DNA of 64,000 nucleotides from assembly GCF_000712075.1 (NCBI RefSeq), contig NZ_JONW01000007.1, positions 434,001 through 498,000 on the forward strand. Reading direction: 5' to 3'. Below, in pieces: positions 1-9,976 of the stretch (the stretch's first letter is position 1; each line of letters starts with the position of its first letter). A model generated the notes under the pieces. It did no database searches and was not told the DNA's origin. It was given only the letters and a program-made list of their open reading frames with translations. Both the position numbers and the translations under genes were made by a program. Source of the DNA: Caulobacter sp. UNC358MFTsu5.1 (lineage in GTDB: Bacteria; Pseudomonadota; Alphaproteobacteria; Caulobacterales; Caulobacteraceae).

Positions 1-46
1 CTTCAGGGCCTCTGGGTACTTGTCCTCGTGTTCACGGGGCAGAACC

Positions 47-1234
47 ATGACTTCGATCCATTCAATCTGTTCATGCGCGGCATTCGCAATTGGCGTGGCC
101 GCGAGCTCGGCCGCCTTGGCCCAGACCGAGGCCGGGCAAGGCGCCTGGACCCATGAGGTCACCTATACGGCGGACGTCGCCGGGACGGTGCGCGGCGGAA
201 CGGCCCACGCCGGCCGGGCCCTGGACAATCTCGACGTGATCGTCGACGGCGACCTGGAGAAGCTGATCGGCTGGCGCGGCGCGACGGTGCACGGCTACCT
301 GCTCAACAACAGCGGCGGCGCGCCCAACGACCTGGCCGGCACGCTGCAGGGGATCGACAACATCGAAGTCGCCCGGCCGCGCGCGCGGCTCTACGAGCTG
401 TGGGTCCAGTCCAAGTTCGCCGGCGACCACGGTTCGGTGCTGGCCGGCCTCTACGACCTCAACAGCGAGTTCTATTCGACCGAGGCTTCGGGCCTGCTGC
501 TGGCGCCGCCGTTCGGCATCGGTTCGGAGTTCGCCTCGACCGGACCCAACGGCCCGTCGATCTTCCCCTCAACGGCCCTGGCCGTCCGCGCCAGGATCGA
601 AGGCGGCAAGGGCGCCTATCTCCAGGCCGCCGCGCTCAACGCCCATGCCGGCACGGTCGGCGATCCGGACGGCCCGTCGACCAGCTTCGACAACGGCGCC
701 CTGATCATCGCCGAGGCCGCGTTCGGCGACAGCTGGCGGCTGGCGGCCGGCGGGTGGTTCTACACCGAACGCCAGGCCGACCTGCGCGCGCTGGACGTCA
801 ACGGCGATCCGGCGCTGAGCAAGGCGCGCGGCGGCTACGTCCTGGCTGAATATCCGTTCGTCGACGGCGGCGAGAGCGGACGATCCGTGCGCGGCTTCGC
901 GCGTCTGGGCTTCTCGGACGGCGACACCACGCCGTTCAGTTCGGGCTGGCAGGCCGGCGTGCTGGTCGAGCGGGTCTTCGCTTCCCGTCCCGACAGCGCC
1001 TTCTCGATCGGGATGGAGCAGGGCCGGCTGTCGTCGAAGCAGCGCGCCAACACCCTGGACGCCGGTGTGACGCCCGCCGACGCCGAATCCAGCGTCGAGA
1101 TCACCTATTCGGACAAGGTCTCGCCCCGGGTGGCCCTGCAGCCCGACCTGCAGTTCATCCGCCGCGCCGGCGGGGATCGGGACGCCGAAACCGTGGTTGT
1201 GGCCGCACTGCGGTTGACCATCAACCTGTTCTAG
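47..1234 (+). CDS. OprB-like carbohydrate porin
   Basis: Predicted outer-membrane beta-barrel porin of the carbohydrate-selective OprB family (395 aa). The first 26 residues form a signal peptide (short polar start, hydrophobic Ala/Val/Gly core, cleavage near ALA-Q). The rest alternates short amphipathic segments rich in Gly, Ala and aromatic residues, and the protein ends in Phe (LTINLF), as expected for a substrate of the outer-membrane assembly machinery. I chose the ATG at 47 because the signal peptide starts there; an upstream TTG at 20 would add nine polar residues. The family call rests on overall pattern (GYLLNNSGG, YELWVQ, GLYDLNSEFY), so the family is likely but the substrate is unknown. 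Confidence 0.75.
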   Translation: MTSIHSICSCAAFAIGVAASSAALAQTEAGQGAWTHEVTYTADVAGTVRGGTAHAGRALDNLDVIVDGDLEKLIGWRGATVHGYLLNNSGGAPNDLAGTLQGIDNIEVARPRARLYELWVQSKFAGDHGSVLAGLYDLNSEFYSTEASGLLLAPPFGIGSEFASTGPNGPSIFPSTALAVRARIEGGKGAYLQAAALNAHAGTVGDPDGPSTSFDNGALIIAEAAFGDSWRLAAGGWFYTERQADLRALDVNGDPALSKARGGYVLAEYPFVDGGESGRSVRGFARLGFSDGDTTPFSSGWQAGVLVERVFASRPDSAFSIGMEQGRLSSKQRANTLDAGVTPADAESSVEITYSDKVSPRVALQPDLQFIRRAGGDRDAETVVVAALRLTINLF

Positions 1235-1369
1235 AAAGATCCGCGCCCGCCAGCTTAAGCATGGCGAGGCGCGACGCGTTCGGCGCCACCCAAGACTCGG
1301 GACGGTGTTCGATCACGCGGGTATTCGCGCAAATCTCGAACAGGACAACGTTGTCATTGGAAGAATTTG

Positions 1370-1381
1370 CCGAAATTTCGG
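1370..1381. repeat. 12-bp perfect palindrome upstream of ppdK
   Basis: CCGAAATTTCGG lies about 165 bp upstream of the ppdK start, in the 311-bp gap after the porin gene. It could be an operator for a dimeric regulator. Nothing else ties it to a known regulator, and a 12-bp palindrome can occur by chance. Confidence 0.3.
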
Positions 1382-1420
1382 TTTAGACTGCGAACGGAAA
1401 ACCGTCGGTGGACGGGTTCT

Positions 1421-1450
1421 TTGACAAGGTGCTACTGAACGCCCGGATAT
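1421..1450 (+). promoter_or_regulatory. candidate ppdK promoter
   Basis: TTGACA at 1421-1426 is followed after 18 bp by GGATAT at 1445-1450, a reasonable -35/-10 pair about 95 bp before the ppdK ATG. The reading frame is open back to 1408, so an N-terminal extension cannot be ruled out by stops alone, but this promoter would exclude it. The rest of the gap 1235-1545 shows nothing else recognisable besides the palindrome at 1370. Confidence 0.35.
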
Positions 1451-1545
1451 TGCAGTGCGGGATGGGCGTTAACGCTCATTGTCCCAGGCCAGGACGGTTC
1501 CAAAAGAGAGCCGCCGGCTTTTCACTATCGCAGGGTGAACAAGAA

Positions 1546-4233
<2,688 letters not shown>

Positions 4234-4242
4234 GGCCTTTCC

Positions 4243-4273
4243 ATCGCCGGGCGGTCCGATCCCGCCCGGCGAT
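4243..4273 (+). terminator. stem-loop after ppdK
   Basis: ATCGCCGGGCGG and CCGCCCGGCGAT form a perfect 12-bp stem with a 7-nt loop, starting 9 nt after the ppdK stop codon. No T-run follows, so this may be an mRNA 3'-end stabiliser or a weak terminator. Confidence 0.5.
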
Positions 4274-4344
4274 GACAGCCTAGGGACGCTGGACAGCGGG
4301 CCGGTCGGCGCCTATCCGGGTATCGAGGATATTCGGGGGGAAGC

Positions 4345-5484
4345 ATGGCCTATCTGCGCTGGCGGCGGTTCGTGGAAATGGTCTCGCTCGACCGGCCGTG
4401 GGTCGGTGAGCTGTTCATGCGCAAGCGCCACAAGCCCATCGTCGCGGCCCCGGTCGAGAAGTGGGACCGCGAGTACCGCGACGGCGTCTACGATCGCCTG
4501 GCCCGCTCGGACCAGCGTCACCACCATCGCCTGCTGGCCGCCATGATCGCCGACCGCTGGCCCAATCCCAGTATCCTGGAGATCGGCGCCGGCGAGGGCG
4601 TGCTGTTCGAGGCTTTCCGCGCCCATGCGCCGGCCCGCTATGTCGGCGTCGACTTCTCCGCCCCCGCCGTCGAGAAGGGTCTGGAGCGCCTGTCGGCCGA
4701 GCGCGCAGCGGGGCAGGTCGAGCTGCTGCTGGGCGACGGTCGCACCTTCCGCAGCGACGAGGCCTTCGACGTGGTCGTGTTCTCCGAATGCATCGAGCAC
4801 CTGGGCGAGGTCGAGGACCTGGTCGCCCACTACGCCCCCAACCTGAAGCCCGACGGCGGCGTGGGCCTGACCATGTGGCTGGCGCTCAAGCCCCTGCGGC
4901 TGTGGCATCGGCTCAAGCGGTTGGGCCAGGTGCTGGACGAGGCGGCGGTCAACACGCCCTGGGGCGGCGGCTGGCTGGTGGCGGTGGTGCGTCCGGTCCG
5001 GGCGACCGCGACGGCGCTGATGATGACCCTGGCCGGACTGGCGAGCGTGGTCCCCACCGACGCCTTCGCCGCCCCGGCCCTGGACCTGCCGCTCTCGGTC
5101 GACTTGGCGCGGGCCGCCGTCGACGCCTGCGCGGCCAAGGGCGCGGCGGTCAGCGCCGCCGTGGTCGACGACAAGGGCAATCCGCTGGTCGTGCTGCGCT
5201 CGCCCGCCAGCCCCAAGCCGCCCGTCGCCGCGCCGCGCAAGGCGGCCACGGCCGTCCAGTTCGACGCCCCCGGCAGCGTGATGGAGCCGCGCGAGAAGAC
5301 CGATCCGGCCTTCGCCGCCTTGATCAAGGCCGAGCCCGACCGGCTGAACCCGCACGCCGGCTCCCTGCCCTTGCACATGGGCGGCCAGCTGGTGGGCGGC
5401 CTGGCGGTGGCCGATACCACCCACGAGACCGCCGACGCCTGCGCCCGCGAGGCCCTGGCCAGGTTCGCCGGCAAGGTGAACTGA
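4345..5484 (+). CDS. SAM methyltransferase fused to GlcG/HbpS-like domain
   Basis: A 379-aa two-part protein. Residues about 38-215 are a class I SAM-dependent methyltransferase: motif I ILEIGAGEG (78-85), acidic VGVDFS strand end (100-105), then VVVFSECIEHL (144-153). Residues about 248-377 match the GlcG/HbpS (DUF336) fold: VDLARAAVDACAAKGAAVSAAVVD, RKAATAVQF, then LPLHMGGQLVGGLAV. Between them, residues 216-243 look like an exported-protein signal sequence (RPVRATA, hydrophobic core, cleavage-like AFA-AP), although nothing upstream is exported. A GTG at 4984 or 4987, or ATG at 5020, could start the GlcG part separately. The next gene follows after 4 nt. Both domain calls are good; whether one polypeptide is made is uncertain. 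Confidence 0.75.
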   Translation: MAYLRWRRFVEMVSLDRPWVGELFMRKRHKPIVAAPVEKWDREYRDGVYDRLARSDQRHHHRLLAAMIADRWPNPSILEIGAGEGVLFEAFRAHAPARYVGVDFSAPAVEKGLERLSAERAAGQVELLLGDGRTFRSDEAFDVVVFSECIEHLGEVEDLVAHYAPNLKPDGGVGLTMWLALKPLRLWHRLKRLGQVLDEAAVNTPWGGGWLVAVVRPVRATATALMMTLAGLASVVPTDAFAAPALDLPLSVDLARAAVDACAAKGAAVSAAVVDDKGNPLVVLRSPASPKPPVAAPRKAATAVQFDAPGSVMEPREKTDPAFAALIKAEPDRLNPHAGSLPLHMGGQLVGGLAVADTTHETADACAREALARFAGKVN

Positions 5485-5488
5485 GCCC

Positions 5489-6403
5489 ATGGGCGTGGTG
5501 AAGGACATGTGGCGCGTCGGCTTGGTCCGCGCGCCGATGGCCGATCTGCTGAAGCCGGGCGCCCTGGCCGAGCACCCGGTGACCTGGATCCCCGATCCCG
5601 GTCCCTTGCGCTTCCTCGCCGATCCGATGGGCGTCTGGCGCGACGGACGGCTCTACGTGTTCGCCGAGATCTACGACTATCGCGACCGGATCGGCGCCAT
5701 CGAGGTGCTGACCTTCGACGCGGACCTGCAGCTGCTGAGCCGCGAGCCCGCGCTGAAGGAGCCCTGGCACCTGTCGTACCCCTTCATCATCGAGGAGGGC
5801 GGCGAGACCTACATGCTGCCGGAAGCGCACAAGTCGGGGCGGTTGACCCTGTACCGCGCCGAGGCGTTCCCGACGAAATGGACGCCGGTCGGGACGATCG
5901 AACTGGACCAGGTCGCCATCGACGCCACCCCGGTGTTCCACGACGGGCGGTGGTGGCTGTTCTACACCCCGGCCACGACCAAGGCCGAGAAGGTCAGCGC
6001 TCTGCACGTGGCCTGGGCCGACCGGATCACCGGTCCCTGGACGCCGCATCCGGGCAATCCCGTGCGCTTCGACCCTTCCAGTTCGCGGCCGGGCGGCACG
6101 CCCATCGTCGTCGACGGGGCGATCGTGCTGCCGATGCAGGACTGTCGCCGGACCTACGGCGGCGCGATCCGGGCGCTGCGGGTCACGATCCTGACGCCGG
6201 ACCGGTTCGAGGCCGATGCGGACGCGCCGATCGCCCCGCCGCCCGCTTTCGGCAAGCTGACCGACGGGCTGCACACCCTGTCGGCCGCCGGGCCCGTCAC
6301 GCTGATCGACGCCAAGCGCTTCGAAGTCTCGCCGCGCTCGCTGGCGCTGGACGTCCGATGGGAATGGGCAAAGCGCGTCCGGAAAAGGGCGCGAACCGCT
6401 TGA
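5489..6403 (+). CDS. beta-propeller sugar-active protein, GINT1-N/GH43-like
   Basis: A 304-aa cytoplasmic protein resembling the five-bladed propeller found in GH43-type glycosidases and in the N-terminal domain of glucosamine inositolphosphorylceramide transferase. Recurrent blade motifs are FLADPMGVWRDGRLYVFAE (43-61), HLSYPFIIEEGGETYMLPE, DATPVFHDGRWWLFY and GGTPIVVDG. The ATG lies 4 nt after the preceding fusion gene, so the two are probably co-transcribed. The neighbouring reverse-strand gene is a glycosyltransferase, which suggests a role in glycan or glycolipid synthesis. Its last 107 bp overlap the 3' end of that gene. Enzymatic activity cannot be assigned from sequence alone. Confidence 0.7.
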   Translation: MGVVKDMWRVGLVRAPMADLLKPGALAEHPVTWIPDPGPLRFLADPMGVWRDGRLYVFAEIYDYRDRIGAIEVLTFDADLQLLSREPALKEPWHLSYPFIIEEGGETYMLPEAHKSGRLTLYRAEAFPTKWTPVGTIELDQVAIDATPVFHDGRWWLFYTPATTKAEKVSALHVAWADRITGPWTPHPGNPVRFDPSSSRPGGTPIVVDGAIVLPMQDCRRTYGGAIRALRVTILTPDRFEADADAPIAPPPAFGKLTDGLHTLSAAGPVTLIDAKRFEVSPRSLALDVRWEWAKRVRKRARTA

Positions 6404-7520
6404 CCGTCGCCGGGCCGACGCGCTTGGCGACCACGGCGTCGAACACGTCGAGATAGGCTTCGGCGATCGGTCCCAGCCGATACGCGTCGACCGCGCGGGC
6501 CAGGACGCGGGGATCGGGGGCGGGGGCCTGCAGCACGGCGCGCAGACTCTCGGCCAGCGCGAAGGCGTCGCCGATCGGCGCCACGCGGCCGTTATGGCTG
6601 TCGCCCAGCAGTTCGCGGGCCGCCGGGGTGCAGTCGGTGCTGACCACCGGCCGTCCCGCGCCAAGGGCCTCGACGATCACCGCCGCATAGCCCTCGTACC
6701 AGGAGGTCAGCAGGAAGGTGCGGGCCAGCTCCAGCCAGGGGCGGATGTCGGGCACGTAGCCCGGCAGGTGCACGCGGCCGGCGACGCCCAACTCGAGCGC
6801 CAGGGCCTCGAGTTCGGCGCGGCGCTCGCCTTCGCCGACGATGACCAGGCGGGCGTCGGGATCGTCCAGCAGGGCGAAGGCGCGCAGGGCGACGTCGAAA
6901 CCCTTTTCCCTGACCAGCCGGCCCGCCGCCAGGATCAGCTTGCCCTCGGCCGGCGGGACGAAGGCGTGGTCGTCGTCGTCGAGGGCCGGCAGGCGGATGC
7001 ACTGGGTGACGCGGCGACCCAGGGCGCGGTTGGCGTCGTCGGTCATGCTGTCGGACAGCGAGATGGCCCGGTCGATGCGACGCAGCTGGAAGCGGGTCTT
7101 CAGATTGTAGGGGATCTGGGCCAGGGCGTTGCGGCCGTGGCGGTAGAGCGGGGTGCCGATCTGGGCGATCACGCCGGGGCGCTGATCGGCGGGCAGGGCG
7201 TCGACGCCGGGCAGGACCGGCCAGTGATAGTTGCCGGGCACGAACAGGATGTCGGGCCGGCGCTGGGCGACGAACGCCGCCGTGGCCTTGCCCAGGGCCT
7301 TGCGCGAACCCCGGCCGCGCGGAATCGGCGGGTCGGCCTCGACCACCTCGACCTCGGCGCCGATCAGGTCGGCCAGGGGGCCCTGGCGCGAACCGCAGAA
7401 CAGCGTGACCCGCCGTCCCAGCGCCGCCCAGCGGTTGGCCAGCCGCACCGCGATCCGTTCCGAACCGCCCAACGGCAGGTCATGCAGCACGATCGCGATC
7501 GTGCGCGCGTTGTCGCCCAT
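6297..7520 (-). CDS. GT4-family glycosyltransferase
   Basis: A 407-aa GT-B-fold transferase that likely moves a sugar from a nucleotide donor to a cell-envelope or polysaccharide acceptor in the cytoplasm. The N-terminal Rossmann half contains HDLPLGGSERIAVRLANRWA, with the glycine loop of GT4 enzymes. The C-terminal half has LILAAGRLVREKGFDVALRA, LVIVGEGERR and a donor-site motif SWYEGYAAVIVEALGAGRPVV with the paired Glu residues. I start at ATG 7520 (MGDNARTIAIVLHDLP), 11 residues inside the longest frame, which opens with GTG. The last 35 residues read across the 3' end of the convergent propeller gene and look like a non-conserved tail. Confidence 0.85.
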   Translation of the reverse strand: MGDNARTIAIVLHDLPLGGSERIAVRLANRWAALGRRVTLFCGSRQGPLADLIGAEVEVVEADPPIPRGRGSRKALGKATAAFVAQRRPDILFVPGNYHWPVLPGVDALPADQRPGVIAQIGTPLYRHGRNALAQIPYNLKTRFQLRRIDRAISLSDSMTDDANRALGRRVTQCIRLPALDDDDHAFVPPAEGKLILAAGRLVREKGFDVALRAFALLDDPDARLVIVGEGERRAELEALALELGVAGRVHLPGYVPDIRPWLELARTFLLTSWYEGYAAVIVEALGAGRPVVSTDCTPAARELLGDSHNGRVAPIGDAFALAESLRAVLQAPAPDPRVLARAVDAYRLGPIAEAYLDVFDAVVAKRVGPATVKRFAPFSGRALPIPIGRPAPASAARLRSAWRRSA

Positions 7521-7644
7521 ATCCGAGAGGTCCCCCGACCTGCGGCGCAACACGCGCCGTATGGGCTAGACGTCGCCGAGGCGGGGGAACCGGAAGGATT
7601 TGTTGCGGAAGGGAAACAAATCGGAATCCGGCGGTGAGGCCGGG

Positions 7645-8961
7645 TCAGCCGGCCTTTTCGCTCCACAGGTCCAGGTCGTCCTCGCGACCGATCAGGGCCA
7701 GGCCCGAGGCGATGGACTCGAACTCGCCGCCGCTCTCGATCTTGGCGGCCCCGAAGCGGCGCAGGAAGATCTCGCGGACGGCCGGGACGAACGAGCTGCC
7801 GCCGGTCAGGAACACGCGGTCGACGCCGTCCGGGCCCAGGCCGGAACGCTCCAGCGCTTGGTCGACGGCCGTCTCGATGGCCTTCAGCTCCGGGGCGATC
7901 CAGCCCTCGAAGTCGGCGCGCTTGACGTCCTTCTCGATCAGCACCGAGCCGGCCTCGAAGCGGAACCTGGCCTCGTCCTGGCTGGACAGCGCCTCCTTCA
8001 GCGCCGAGACCGAGCGGTAGAGGGCGTAGCCGTGATTGTCGTCCAGCACCTCGATCAGGCGGGCGATCTTCTCCGGCTCCACGGCCGTGCGCTCCAGCGC
8101 GCGGATGTCGCGCATGTCCTTGGAGGCGCGCAGCAGGGCCAGCTGATCCCAGCGGGCGAAGGCGGTGTAGTAGCGCTGCGGGATCGGCAGGCGGTTGTCG
8201 AACGCCTTGTAGAGGCTGCCCTTGCCCAGTTCCGGCGAGACCAGCTGGTCGATGATCCGGTAGTCGAACGCGTCGCCGGCCACGCCGACGCCCGAGCGGG
8301 CCAGGGCGGTGGAGCGCAGCTTGCCGCCTTCACGCTCGAACCGCACGATCGAGAAGTCGCTGGTGCCGCCGCCGAAGTCGGCGACCAGCACGGTGGCGTC
8401 GTGCTTCAGCTGGCGGGCGAAGAAGAACGCCGCCCCGACCGGCTCGTAGGCGTAGCGGATGTCGGTGAAGCCCAGGCGCTTGAAGCCGGCCTCGTAGCGC
8501 GCCAGGGCCAGGGCCTCGTCGGGATTGCCGCCGGCGAAGGTCACCGGGCGGCCGACGATCACCCGCGCGGGCAGGTTCTCCATGGCCGCGCCGCCGTGGC
8601 CCTGCAGCTTCAGCAGGAAGTCCGACAGCAGGTCCTCGAACAGGTAGCGCTTGTTGAGGATCTTGGTCTCGGTGAAGGCGGCGCTGGCGGCGAAAGTCTT
8701 GAACGACTGGATGAAGCGGGTCTCCAGCGGGTCCTCGACATGGGCCTCGATCGCCCACGGCCCCGCCTCGGTCACCAGGGTGTTGGGACGCCCGCCCGCG
8801 CCCATCAGGGCGTGGAAGCTGAGCGCCGAACGGAAGGCGAAGATGTCGCCGCCGGCCGTCGGGAACTTCACCAGCGTGGCCGGGCCGTCGCCATGGGTCA
8901 TCGAGACCACGGTGTTGGTCGTGCCGAAATCGATGCCGATCGTCGCTTGAGGGGACGTCAT
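7645..8961 (-). CDS. YegD-like Hsp70-family chaperone
   Basis: A 438-aa Hsp70-family ATPase lacking the full substrate-binding domain of DnaK, as in YegD of E. coli. The phosphate-1 motif IGIDFGTTNTVVS lies near the N-terminus, VLVADFGGGTSDFSIVRF forms the phosphate-2 region, and DGVDRVFLTGGSSFVPAVRE forms the adenosine-binding strand near the C-terminus. I chose ATG 8961 (MTSPQATIGIDFGTT) over an upstream in-frame start that adds 19 Pro/Gly-rich residues. It stands alone, divergent from the esterase at 9083. Its clients are unknown; YegD-like proteins are poorly characterised. Confidence 0.9.
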   Translation of the reverse strand: MTSPQATIGIDFGTTNTVVSMTHGDGPATLVKFPTAGGDIFAFRSALSFHALMGAGGRPNTLVTEAGPWAIEAHVEDPLETRFIQSFKTFAASAAFTETKILNKRYLFEDLLSDFLLKLQGHGGAAMENLPARVIVGRPVTFAGGNPDEALALARYEAGFKRLGFTDIRYAYEPVGAAFFFARQLKHDATVLVADFGGGTSDFSIVRFEREGGKLRSTALARSGVGVAGDAFDYRIIDQLVSPELGKGSLYKAFDNRLPIPQRYYTAFARWDQLALLRASKDMRDIRALERTAVEPEKIARLIEVLDDNHGYALYRSVSALKEALSSQDEARFRFEAGSVLIEKDVKRADFEGWIAPELKAIETAVDQALERSGLGPDGVDRVFLTGGSSFVPAVREIFLRRFGAAKIESGGEFESIASGLALIGREDDLDLWSEKAG

Positions 8962-9082
8962 GGGAAAGCCTGGGCGGGAGGAGGGCAGGGTTCCTAACCC
9001 TCCAGGCGCTGGCGTCAAGCGCGGGAGGGCGGTTTCGACGGCAAGGCCTTGGCGACCCGTGTCCCATGGCTAAGGTCTAGGC

Positions 9083-9889
9083 ATGCATCGCAGACGATTC
9101 CTCGCCGCCGCGGCCGTCGCCGCCCTCGCTCCCTCCCTGGCCCGCGCGGTGACGCCGGACGGGACCTTCATGGTCGACAGCCGCGTGCTGGGCGGCCAGC
9201 GCCGGGTCAATATCGCCCTGCCGCCCGGTTACGCCGGGTCGAAGCGGAAGTACCCGGTGCTCTACCTGCTGGACGGCGGCACGGTTCAGGAGGACTTCCC
9301 CAAGATCACCGACTTCGTCGCCCAGATGATCGCCGCCGGGACGCTGGCGCCGATGATCGTGGTCGGGATCGAAGGCGTCGACCGCAAGCACGACCTGACC
9401 CACCCGGCGACCTTCGCCGACGACCTCAAGCTGCTGCCGCAGTCCGGCGGCTCCGCGGCGTATCGCCGCTTCCTTGTCGACGAACTGCAGCCGTGGGTGA
9501 AGGCCCGCTATCGCGTCAACGGACAGAAGGGGCTGATCGGCGAGTCCCTGGCGGGCCTGTTCGTGGTCGAGACCTTCCTGCGCGAGCCCCAGGCCTTCGA
9601 CGCCTATCTGGCCGCCAGCCCCAGCCTGTGGTGGGACGACCAGAGCCTGTCGCGCGAGGCCTCCGCCTTGCTGGCCAAGGGGAAGTTCAGCGGACGTCGC
9701 CTCTACCTGTCGATCGGCGACGAGGGCACGACCATGCAGGCGGGCGTCGACCGGGTCGTGGCGGCGCTGAAAGCCAAGCCGCCCAAGGGTTTGCTGTGGC
9801 GCTACGACCCCATGCCCAAGGAGCATCATTCCACGATCTACGACCCGTCCGCGAAGGCCGGCCTGCCCTGGCTGTTTCCCCCGCGTTAA
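9083..9889 (+). CDS. exported alpha/beta-hydrolase (putative esterase)
   Basis: A 268-aa hydrolase of the esterase D/IroE/antigen 85 superfamily. The N-terminus MHRRRFLAAAAVAALAPSLA resembles a Tat signal peptide (RRRFL followed by an Ala-rich core), so it probably acts in the periplasm. RRVNIALPPGY and YPVLYLLDGG are characteristic early strands. The nucleophile elbow is GESLAG with Ser155, and EHHSTIY near residue 249 supplies the likely catalytic His. Family members cleave siderophore esters or acyl esters; no siderophore genes are nearby, so the substrate is open. Monocistronic, 87 bp before the chemoreceptor gene. Confidence 0.85.
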   Translation: MHRRRFLAAAAVAALAPSLARAVTPDGTFMVDSRVLGGQRRVNIALPPGYAGSKRKYPVLYLLDGGTVQEDFPKITDFVAQMIAAGTLAPMIVVGIEGVDRKHDLTHPATFADDLKLLPQSGGSAAYRRFLVDELQPWVKARYRVNGQKGLIGESLAGLFVVETFLREPQAFDAYLAASPSLWWDDQSLSREASALLAKGKFSGRRLYLSIGDEGTTMQAGVDRVVAALKAKPPKGLLWRYDPMPKEHHSTIYDPSAKAGLPWLFPPR

Positions 9890-9976
9890 CCCGTCTTTCA
9901 CGCGGTCGGGCAAAGACTTCCCGTAAAGATGACTGGGCCGCGTGTGTTCTTGCGCTCAGGCCTGACGGGGGAAGCC

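Noticed and set aside
1408..1545. 46-codon N-terminal extension of ppdK
   Set aside because: The extension reads through a plausible promoter and is unlike the family N-terminus; ATG 1546 fits family alignments.
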